Positions 49,523 through 57,194 of a DNA stretch of 64,000 nt are shown piece after piece. Position numbers and translations under genes: made by a program. The notes below the pieces were generated by a model. The model was not told where the DNA came from, searched no databases, and saw nothing but the letters and a program-made list of their open reading frames with translations. Each line of letters opens with the position of its first letter. Positions within the stretch are counted from its first letter, which is position 1. The DNA is from Pythium myriotylum (lineage: Eukaryota > Oomycota > Peronosporomycetes > Pythiales > Pythiaceae), in contig JALJCQ010000003.1 of assembly GCA_023091665.1 (NCBI GenBank), positions 310,001 to 374,000 on the forward strand, written 5' to 3'.

Positions 49523-51223
49523 TCAAAAAGCTCGTCGAATCAATTTTAATTCTCTTTCCAAACGACGATTATCATTACCTAAACCGCGAGCACCTTGAAG
49601 TTTATCGAATTCATGTTTTAGAATGCTTCGACGTCCTTTAGAGCGAAGCTCGAGAGCCCTAGGCTTGAGAGCAAGCTCTCTAGCCGTCAGGCTATTAATT
49701 TCTGCAACACCTAAACCACTCATGGAGTCATCCGGACGCCGTCCGAAAGGTCTTTGACAGTCGGACAAGTCCGACTGGTCGGCAGACGAGAATGAGAGAG
49801 CTCTTTGGAATCGTTTTGGATTGACAGACTTGAGTGTAACGTCCGCAGATACAAGTCGATCTCCATATCTATTCGCAATATAATTTAGAGCTCCAAGCCA
49901 ATTAGCATTTTTATCAACACGACTCTTAATAGACGGACTAATTTCCTTCTGTTTCTTACTCATGATTGCTGCATATTCACCAAGGTAATATGTTTTCTTA
50001 CCAATCTTTGGACCTTCAAGAAATACCTTCTCATCCGCTAACCAAGGGTTGTCATTGTATAATCTGATAAGAATATCTTTCACTTGATTGTTACCATCTG
50101 AAATAACCTTGTCATTTGGATCCACTGGTTGAATATTGGTATTACTGTTTGCGAATCTAGTTGAATCAGGATTTTTGAAGATCGGTGATTGTTTGAATGA
50201 GATGTTATTTTGCTTCAAAAATTTGATGTACATATCAAGTGTCGATTCCCATGAGACTTGGCTGTTGGATTTTGCTCGATCGCCATCAAAAACTTTTAGT
50301 GTAGGGATCGTAGATCCCAAAGGGGCCCCCTGGGCACCCTCACCATCAAATAGTTTTACTCGAAAACCTCCATTTACTGGAATATAGCCACCGTGTTGGT
50401 TTCTTCCCTTCTTATATGGGATTGGTAATCTCGTTCCCTCAGGAAAGGTATTGTTCATCAAAATATCACGAAGCACTTCGTATGATCCAGACTCAATGTT
50501 GAATCCAAACGGATGCGACGAACCAACGGCGGTATCTTCTGTCTCAATATCAATAAGATTCAATATGTAATCATACGTTGCAACCCAATCATAGGTATTT
50601 AGTGGTTTGTTTGCTAACTTCCCGTTATTTACATTGAAAAGTTTGCCATCTGTTCCAATATAGACATTTTTATCTGGAGTGCCAGAATTTAGAATTGGAT
50701 TGACCTTTCTTTTGATAATAGTTGGATTGATGGTGTATTGATCAATTATTTTTTCTCGGGCATTCTTTTGAAAGTTGAAATCATTAGCTTCAACTTGAGT
50801 TCCAAAGTCGTATGTACTGTGTGAGTCATCAATATCACTCAACGAATCTTCTTCGTTACCAATATCCTCGATTTCATATTGACTATCTGTTGTTGTCATT
50901 GTCGGTACTGCCTGCATACCCATTGTAGTCATTGAAGGTGTTGCTTGTGTTCCCATCGTTGTCATTGTTGGAGCTGCTTGCATCCCCATTGTTGTCATTG
51001 ATGGAGCTGCTTGTACACCTGCTGAAGTCATTGTTGGAGCTACTTTCCTTAGCAATTGTTGAAGTTTCGAAGTATCTATAGTTTGATCCAGATCAGTAGC
51101 CCATTGCGTTAGTTTGTATCGATCATTCTTAATGCGTGCTAATTGAAGCTCCTTACTGTTCTCTTCAGCGAGTTGCTTCAATTTATTTTTTCGATCGCGG
51201 ACAGATTTAAAACTTGGAAACAT
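49523..51223 (-). CDS. Maverick structural-type protein with PTMTTMGMQA repeats, unrecognised
   Basis: 566 residues. Coiled-coil N-terminus (RKNKLKQLAEENSKELQLAR), then four or five tandem repeats of about 11 residues (APTMTTMGMQA / APSMTTMGTQA), an acidic linker, and a large globular part (170-480) with NTYDWVATYDYILNLI, HGGYIPVNGGFRVKLFDGE and WLGALNYIANRYGDR. At 501-505 MSGLG again fits the adenain rule, followed by a basic tail. It sits in the virion gene block, so a structural or scaffold role is likely. Several short perfect palindromes lie inside its coding sequence (49640-49790). Confidence 0.6.
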   Translation of the reverse strand: MFPSFKSVRDRKNKLKQLAEENSKELQLARIKNDRYKLTQWATDLDQTIDTSKLQQLLRKVAPTMTSAGVQAAPSMTTMGMQAAPTMTTMGTQATPSMTTMGMQAVPTMTTTDSQYEIEDIGNEEDSLSDIDDSHSTYDFGTQVEANDFNFQKNAREKIIDQYTINPTIIKRKVNPILNSGTPDKNVYIGTDGKLFNVNNGKLANKPLNTYDWVATYDYILNLIDIETEDTAVGSSHPFGFNIESGSYEVLRDILMNNTFPEGTRLPIPYKKGRNQHGGYIPVNGGFRVKLFDGEGAQGAPLGSTIPTLKVFDGDRAKSNSQVSWESTLDMYIKFLKQNNISFKQSPIFKNPDSTRFANSNTNIQPVDPNDKVISDGNNQVKDILIRLYNDNPWLADEKVFLEGPKIGKKTYYLGEYAAIMSKKQKEISPSIKSRVDKNANWLGALNYIANRYGDRLVSADVTLKSVNPKRFQRALSFSSADQSDLSDCQRPFGRRPDDSMSGLGVAEINSLTARELALKPRALELRSKGRRSILKHEFDKLQGARGLGNDNRRLERELKLIRRAF

Positions 51224-51281
51224 TATCGAGTCTATATAATATTACAATTATTGTTTTAGTTATTGAAAATAACTTGGGCTC

Positions 51282-52154
51282 CTATGGAGCCTTTCTATCA
51301 CGGATTAATAGCATTATCAATGAATTCGAGTCTTCAAATTTAACATTGTTAAAGTCTTGATCGACGATGCTCAGAGTAATATTGCTGTATGCTCCATCGT
51401 TAATCGAGAGCCACTGATATTCAGGTGGCTGAATTGAGATCAACTGACCAATTGATGTCCCTTGAGGACTGAACGAAGTCAGAATATCAGGTGGTGTGCT
51501 AACCCGATTGTTAATAAGATTAGAACGAATTAAATAACTGCTGACGGGATTAACTTGTGGAGAGATATTGCTCAAAAATACTTGATTTGTTGTTTGAATA
51601 CTTGATGGGTACGTTGCTGGACTGAATCCAATCACATTTGAAAATCCATTGTTTGAAATAGTGATTCGAGGAGTATTAGTAGCGGTTGGTAATCCAGTTC
51701 CGGTTAATGAGTATAAACCAGTCGATGGACGTGAATATCCACTAGGAACAGAAGTTGGTGTTGCTAAGCAAGTAATTTCGCATGAATGGTATGTTGCGTT
51801 TTCTCTCATAGCGATATACACAACGTTATTACCTTGAGAATCTATCAAATATGCACCGATACTAACTAACTGAGACTCGATGTAGTTTGATATATCTGCA
51901 TACGAATAGTATCCATTCGGAAGCGTGATTGAAACAGATTGATAAGTCGCCGCTGTTGGAACTAAAACGCTGAACGTATTGTTGCTGTATAAACTTCCAT
52001 TAATGTTGAATTGAGAGTTGTAAATCTGCAGGCTGGACAGAGCAATTTCTTGATTTTTGAAATTCACGCTTGATCCAGTAAAGTTGAATCTGAATGTATT
52101 GTTCAAGCCATTGGAAACAATGTTATTCCGGTTAAAAATGATAGTGCTCGTCAT
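51282..52154 (-). CDS. Maverick minor capsid (penton-like) protein
   Basis: 290 residues from ATG 52154 (TSTIIFNRNNIVSNGLNNTF). The strongly beta-rich sequence with repeated hydrophobic strands (NTFRFNFTGSSVNFKNQEIALSSLQIYNS, TLPNGYYSYADISNYIESQL) matches the single-jelly-roll penton proteins of Polintons, which form the capsid vertices. The YSYADISNYIESQL helix after the second strand pair is characteristic. The longer in-frame extension upstream runs through intergenic hairpins and is not coding. Contains LTGTG by chance or as a real site. Neighbour of the ATPase, as in other Mavericks. Confidence 0.75.
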   Translation of the reverse strand: MTSTIIFNRNNIVSNGLNNTFRFNFTGSSVNFKNQEIALSSLQIYNSQFNINGSLYSNNTFSVLVPTAATYQSVSITLPNGYYSYADISNYIESQLVSIGAYLIDSQGNNVVYIAMRENATYHSCEITCLATPTSVPSGYSRPSTGLYSLTGTGLPTATNTPRITISNNGFSNVIGFSPATYPSSIQTTNQVFLSNISPQVNPVSSYLIRSNLINNRVSTPPDILTSFSPQGTSIGQLISIQPPEYQWLSINDGAYSNITLSIVDQDFNNVKFEDSNSLIMLLIRDRKAP

Positions 52155-52207
52155 ATTTAGTTTGTCGTGTAGAAAGCCTGCTCTATATTCCACGAGAGAA
52201 ATTAAAT

Positions 52208-52240
52208 CGAAGATTTGTTTTTTGGTACAAAAACAAATCG
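52208..52240. terminator. Hairpin gatttgttttt / aaaaacaaatc between penton and ATPase genes
   Basis: 11-bp arms around a 4-base loop, within the gap between two minus-strand genes. Confidence 0.4.
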
Positions 52241-52263
52241 AGATTTGTTTCCGCACCGGTATA

Positions 52264-52923
52264 TTAATTAAAAACTTCACCTTTGATATTCTTCCGAATT
52301 TGTTGCTTGACGGAGTCTGTAAACAACATCTGTCCCTTTTCAGATGTTGCTTGTCTGTAGATATCATCTTCACTTACTCCAGGTTGATTAAAATCTTTCA
52401 AAATTAGCTTTAGATCGCGTTTTGAATTTGCTTTTAGAATAGCAATGTATTCAGAATTCAATCTAATCATCTTGTCAGTAGCAAAATAGCTATGAGCTAT
52501 GAAGATTGTTGAAAGTCCTTTGTGTCTTCCTCGAGTAAAGAAATGACTGAATAAATCTCTCTGTAGCTTATTATCGTTGGAATAATCATCAATAATAACA
52601 AGCTGTAGAGCATTTGGAATTTCTTTGATGGCATCAACACTTGGAGGAGCATCAGGATCATAGAACGTTACAAAACCTTGTAATTTTTCTTTGATGTAAT
52701 CGTATAACTCTTGATCAGGGTTGCGGGCTATAATATGTAAGTGGCTATAGACGTGTGGAGACTCTTTGAGTATATGAAAAGCTAGATTTGATTTACCAGA
52801 GAAACTGGGACCTAAAACTATCATTCGGAAAAGCTTCTGGATACCAAGCTTTTCATTTACTCCAAACGATTTCTTCTTAAACTCCTTTGGGAGCATCCCA
52901 CCAAAATCAGGAATCGAACTCAT
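52264..52923 (-). CDS. Maverick FtsK/HerA-type genome-packaging ATPase
   Basis: 219 residues. Walker A GPSFSGKS (38-45), Walker B LVIIDD (108-113), sensor-like FIAHSYFATD, and an Arg-rich HFFTRGRHKGLSTIF segment. This A32-like ATPase drives DNA into the capsid in Polintons, virophages and large DNA viruses. Length fits. Frame intact. Two small hairpins (gcacc-gga-ggtgc and agtaatc-tcc-gattact) lie just upstream of the start. Confidence 0.9.
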   Translation of the reverse strand: MSSIPDFGGMLPKEFKKKSFGVNEKLGIQKLFRMIVLGPSFSGKSNLAFHILKESPHVYSHLHIIARNPDQELYDYIKEKLQGFVTFYDPDAPPSVDAIKEIPNALQLVIIDDYSNDNKLQRDLFSHFFTRGRHKGLSTIFIAHSYFATDKMIRLNSEYIAILKANSKRDLKLILKDFNQPGVSEDDIYRQATSEKGQMLFTDSVKQQIRKNIKGEVFN

Positions 52924-53014
52924 ATCGCACCGGAGGTGCTGCTTAGTAATCTCCGATTACTGATCTTGTATGACAAATCTATCTGTTATATTATATAAAG
53001 GATCATTTTACAAA

Positions 53015-54454
53015 ATGCTACCGCCTAATTATGTTCCATCCTTGTAGAATCCATCAGACTATATCGGCTCATCCGATTACTTGACTATTAGTATTGGCGA
53101 TTTGCGATATAACAGAAGAAATGGGGTGAATTACACTTCGGATTTGTACATCACTGGAAATATCTATCAAAATGGAACAATGATTGATTTGAGTGTGCTG
53201 TCGGATATTACACCTGGAACAGCTTCCGCTGAGAAATTGATTGCGGTTGACTCTAACAGAGACATCGCGAACATTAATAATCTCTCAGCATCACAATTAA
53301 CAGGAACTCTTCAAACAGCTGCACAACCTAACATTACATCATTGGGAACAATTTCATCAACACTCAACATTAGTGGATCTACTCCATTATCTTGTAATAA
53401 CTCCCTATCGAGTAGCACGTGCTCGTTATCTGTTGATTCTGTATCTGGAGATCAGACATTTGGCAGTACCACAGCGAATAAGTTTCATTTAAGAACAAAT
53501 GGAAATAGAAAAATAACGATAGGATCGACAGGTTTAGTAGGCATTAATAATACATCTCCAGCTAAACAATTAGATATTATCGGATCGACAGCATTAACAA
53601 ACTCATTGTATCAAATCACTGATGGAACAGTTATTTATCAGCAGTGGTTCGATGGGACTCAATGTTGTCTTCAAACGTTTTCAAATCATCCATTGACTTT
53701 TGCATCAAATAATGGATCTGTGCAAATGTCAGTATTAACGAATGGAAATGTAGCTGTTAATAACACATTGACAGCTACGAATATATCCGCTTCAACTTTA
53801 TATGGAACACTTCAAACAGCTGCTCAGCCTAATATTACATCGATTGGATCTTTAGCGACTCTCACGGCTACATCAATTACTGGAACACTTCAAACAGCTG
53901 CTCAGCCAAATATTACCTCAGTTGGAACTGTAACATCATTGAATACGACAGGATTAATAACCGCTACTTTAACTGCTAATGGGCAATCGTTTAGATCTAT
54001 AAATGGTACTTCAACATGTGCTCTGTTTCATTTTAACAATGGGGATGCTTATTTTGGAACATCTACAGCAAACAATTTAGTCTTTCAAACAAGTAATACA
54101 GGAAGAATGACAATTAGCTCAACGGGCGCTGTATCTGGTATCTCATCATTAAGCGCTACTTCTATTAAAGGAACTTTACAAACAGCAGCTCAACCTAATA
54201 TTACATCTACAGGAGATTTAACGCTACCTACGTCATTGACAATTACAAATGGTACTACTCCACTTTCAATCAGTAATACAACATCAACGAGTACCTTTCG
54301 CTTAACCATTCAAAATAGTGGTGGTGCTCAAGATATTGGCTCTTTTACAAGCCATAGCTTCTTTTTAAATTCAAACAATACAAGACGATTACAATGTGAT
54401 ACTTCTGGTAATGTAGATATTTTAAATCATAACGCATCTACTATTGGATGCTGA
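53015..54454 (+). CDS. Maverick fibre-like protein with GTLQTAAQPNITS repeats; in-frame TAG at codon 11
   Basis: ATG at 53015 follows a tatataaag word. Codon 11 (53045-53047) is TAG, after which the same frame runs open for 468 codons, so an early nonsense change is likely; otherwise initiation would have to use a later Met. The body has at least four copies of GTLQTAAQPNITS(x)G spaced along a beta-rich Ser/Thr/Asn sequence, with repeats of GNRKITIGSTG/NTGRMTISSTG type. Such repeats build trimeric tail and fibre shafts in phages and large viruses. No C-terminal chaperone (S74-like) domain is visible, and the 3' end overlaps the convergent capsid gene by 33 bp, so the tail may be missing. Likely a receptor-binding fibre. 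Confidence 0.7.
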
Positions 54455-55855
54455 ATCGAATGGTGATTGGAATTGTTCGGTATTGGCTGCGCTTACAAAA
54501 TGCCCAGAGCTTGTTTCGCTAAATGGGACCAGAGCTACGTGTTTGATATTTTTTAAGCTAGCAGATAATTGAAAGCTAAATGCAGCGTTTTGCTGAGAGT
54601 TTTGCTGTCCAGTTCCTGCACGCCCCTTAAAATACTGTGCATAGCAATCAAGGTAATTGATTTTCTTAATAGGTTTAGCAACGATTTGACTTTGATTAGC
54701 GATATCGTAGAAAGGAATATATAGACGAGTCGTTGTAAACGGGAAGATTTGACCAGAAGTCGAGATCTGTGTAATGTTGTTGGACATAACACCAAAGGCA
54801 ACACGAAGCGAACCAGCTCCACCGGTTGTTAGTTTCCCTGCGTTTGGATTACCAGTAGCAGCACTTGCGACCATTACAGGGACCGTTGAGCAACCGTTTA
54901 AAGATACAGACGATAAGCTCATTAAATCTCCAGTTGCGGTTGTGATATCAACAAAGCCGGTATTAAATGTCATTGTTAGTTTGATTTGAGGGTTTGCAAC
55001 AAGATCTAACTCCTTGAAAATTGGATGTAAATCAACTAAACGAATCTTTAATACGTAGTACCAAGTACCAGCAACACCACCAGCTGTCGTTACACCTGCT
55101 ACATACCCTCCAGTACCTTGCTGTTGAATTTTAGCGAGAATTGATCCACTTCGTGTTGTAGGCCAACCAAGAGGGTTTGTTGCTGTAATCGTTGCTCCAG
55201 TGGCATCAGAGGTACCAATTTGCTGTGGATTCCACATAAGACGTTGGATTAATCCAGTGTTCAGAGCTGGTGTCGTTTCAGGAATTAAGCCAGTAGCTAC
55301 ACTCGTGGCAGCATTGACAGAATTATTAACATACCCATCTCCTTGCGTTGATGTTGCTGGACTGCTACCACTTTGTGGGAAGTTTAGACTGCATACATCA
55401 TCTGGAGAAAGAAAGCAATCTGCACCGTTCTTTGCTAAATCATCATCACACCATTCAGTTTGAGCGCGTAAATTGTTCCAATAATTTTTATAGTCATTGC
55501 TCGTAATGATAGATTTTCCATTGATTTCAACCGCTAATTTATCAACAATGTTCCAAACACCAGCTTTTAATCCTACAGCAAACCGATTTAGAGTACCATT
55601 AAGAGCAGAGGCAGAAGTATTCTTTGCTGTTACCACATACGGAACTACTACATAAGAATCTCGAAGGCTGCCATAGCCAGTCGAGCCATTTAGTTGTGAA
55701 GTCGCATTAATGATGACAGTTCCCGATTGATACGAACCGTTGTTGTCATCAACGACATTTACAACACGCTTATCTTTACTCACACTGATAACTGGATCAG
55801 GACTAGTAGTTGAGTCAAATAAAAACGAATCTGCTAATTGCGTGCTATCACTCAT
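54422..55855 (-). CDS. Maverick major capsid protein (double jelly-roll type)
   Basis: 477 residues: SVSKDKRVVNVVDDNNGSY, LRDSYVVVPYVVTAKNT, KAGVWNIVDKLAVEINGKSII, NDYKNYWNNLRAQTEW, and in the second half LKIRLVDLHPIFKELDLVANPQIKLTMTFNTG, FPFTTTRLYIPFYDI and KKINYLDCYAQYF. Strand-rich halves separated by a Gly/Thr loop fit the double jelly-roll major capsid proteins of Polintons. Single unbroken frame. Three-dimensional fold is an inference from these family-typical segments. Confidence 0.8.
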   Translation of the reverse strand: MSDSTQLADSFLFDSTTSPDPVISVSKDKRVVNVVDDNNGSYQSGTVIINATSQLNGSTGYGSLRDSYVVVPYVVTAKNTSASALNGTLNRFAVGLKAGVWNIVDKLAVEINGKSIITSNDYKNYWNNLRAQTEWCDDDLAKNGADCFLSPDDVCSLNFPQSGSSPATSTQGDGYVNNSVNAATSVATGLIPETTPALNTGLIQRLMWNPQQIGTSDATGATITATNPLGWPTTRSGSILAKIQQQGTGGYVAGVTTAGGVAGTWYYVLKIRLVDLHPIFKELDLVANPQIKLTMTFNTGFVDITTATGDLMSLSSVSLNGCSTVPVMVASAATGNPNAGKLTTGGAGSLRVAFGVMSNNITQISTSGQIFPFTTTRLYIPFYDIANQSQIVAKPIKKINYLDCYAQYFKGRAGTGQQNSQQNAAFSFQLSASLKNIKHVALVPFSETSSGHFVSAANTEQFQSPFDSASNSRCVMI

Positions 55856-55917
55856 TATTGTAATTGAAGTTTAATGCCTGTTATATTATGATTAGCTATA
55901 TATATAAGCATTACATA

Positions 55918-56331
55918 ATGATTTTTAAATTAAATAAATTAGAGCGAAGCTCGAGAGTCCTCGGACAATTGGGCGAATCAACCGCTAATGAATTACAACA
56001 ACTTGCGAATCAGCTGAACGTTCATATCGATGGGATATTAGATTTCAGAAACATTAGCGCTCCATTTGGCAACGGAAGCTACATAATATTACTTCGATTA
56101 GACTCAGGTGTAGGCCATTGGGTTTGCGTCCATAACAATGAATACTTTGATTCAATGGGTTTAGGGCCTCCAAGAATTCTGGGCACCATGAAATATAATA
56201 AACAGTATCAAGGCACATATAATGACTATTGTGGGTTATGGAGTCTGTTGTATATTTATAGCAAACAACACAATCAACCAGACTTATTCAGAAATTTTTA
56301 CGACTTGAATACAGAAGTTTCGCTTCGTTAA
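55918..56331 (+). CDS. Maverick adenain/Ulp1-like cysteine protease
   Basis: 137 residues from ATG 55918, behind tatatatataag. Catalytic order His67 (GVGHWVCVHNNEYFDSMG), Asp78, Gln96 or 98 and Cys105 (YNDYCGLWSLLYIY), with the H-W and D-x-C-G contexts of adenovirus protease and Ulp1. Polintons use this enzyme to cut capsid and core precursors; candidate substrate sites are visible in the proteins at 48674 and 49523. A gagcgaagctc palindrome lies in its N-terminal codons. Confidence 0.85.
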   Translation: MIFKLNKLERSSRVLGQLGESTANELQQLANQLNVHIDGILDFRNISAPFGNGSYIILLRLDSGVGHWVCVHNNEYFDSMGLGPPRILGTMKYNKQYQGTYNDYCGLWSLLYIYSKQHNQPDLFRNFYDLNTEVSLR

Positions 56332-56363
56332 TATAGAGCGGGGCTTAGAGAACTTGTTCGAAA

Positions 56364-56391
56364 AGTCCTGTGACTTTTCGAACTTCGTTCT
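56364..56391. other. Perfect 12-bp-stem hairpin
   Basis: gttcgaaaagtc-ctgt-gacttttcgaac, between the protease stop and the ATG at 56399. Could end the protease transcript or shape the leader of the next gene. Confidence 0.6.
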
Positions 56392-56398
56392 AATAATT

Positions 56399-56788
56399 AT
56401 GAATAGAATCAGACGTTATAGAGATACTGGAGTTATTGAAGTTGTTCCAAAAGATGATAGAATCGATGCAATAATGAAAGAATTGGAGTATCTTCGATCT
56501 GAATTAGCTCAAAAAAAGGTTGAAACATCCATTTCAAAATACTTCAATGAAGAGATATTTACAAAAGATAGAGAATCTTTACTAAAAGATGGATTTGTTA
56601 GCAAAGGAGATTATCTCGAAATTCCGTTAACGATACTGAATGCCAGATACAAACAATGGTGCATTGATACTGGACATAACCGTATGTTGCGGAAAGCAAT
56701 CATTGAGAGCATCCGAGACGATAAAGTTGATGGAGTTGTGTTCAAATATTATGACGGATACGACAAAATACGTGTTTCTCCAAGTTAG
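56399..56788 (+). CDS. Maverick ORF with winged-helix-like C-terminus, unrecognised
   Basis: 129 residues from ATG 56399. N-terminal coiled coil (IDAIMKELEYLRSELAQKK), then YLEIPLTILNARYKQWCIDTGHNRMLRKAIIESIRDDKV. The latter resembles the small winged-helix domain that follows primase/helicase parts in viral replication proteins. Overlaps the end of the convergent ORF at 56742-57038 by 47 bp. Function uncertain. Confidence 0.5.
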   Translation: MNRIRRYRDTGVIEVVPKDDRIDAIMKELEYLRSELAQKKVETSISKYFNEEIFTKDRESLLKDGFVSKGDYLEIPLTILNARYKQWCIDTGHNRMLRKAIIESIRDDKVDGVVFKYYDGYDKIRVSPS

Positions 56789-57038
56789 TGTGCTTTTCGT
56801 TGATATTCTGACACTGTAGGTTCCAGAGGAACCCGAGGCATCTCTGATGCCGGCTCTTGATAGCTGCACTAATTAAATCAATTTCCTTACAGAGCTGTAT
56901 TATTTCAGATGCTGAATGCTTTTCTATTTTGGGGTACTCATATAAATCACTCATTATTTCGGTATCTACCGGTTCATTGAGCTGGACATCATCAACATAA
57001 CCAGTATCATCGGTATCGGATAGATACGTAATATCCAT
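56742..57038 (-). CDS. Small acidic Maverick ORF
   Basis: 98 residues: MDITYLSDTDDTGYVDDVQL, SDLYEYPKIEKHSASEIIQLCKEIDLI, then a basic Cys/His-containing tail. The first half is strongly acidic. Unrecognised; composition and its own ATG suggest a real gene. The open frame extends upstream through the CRN promoter region, which is not coding. Confidence 0.4.
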   Translation of the reverse strand: MDITYLSDTDDTGYVDDVQLNEPVDTEIMSDLYEYPKIEKHSASEIIQLCKEIDLISAAIKSRHQRCLGFLWNLQCQNINEKHTNLEKHVFCRIRHNI

Positions 57039-57194
57039 GTTTTTTGTGTCTATATAGATAAATATATTTTGTATCTCCAGTTGTTCAATCACCCAAATGG
57101 GTACTGTCAAAAACCCAACGATGGGTTGCACCGTTTGATTGGCTGAAATACGATTAGAGAGAACGTCCCTCACTCCCAGATAGCAATTGGAAAC

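Noticed and set aside
51282..52373. Longer penton start at 52373
   Set aside because: The extra 73 codons run through an intergenic hairpin and into the neighbouring ATPase end; the ATG at 52154 opens the conserved protein.
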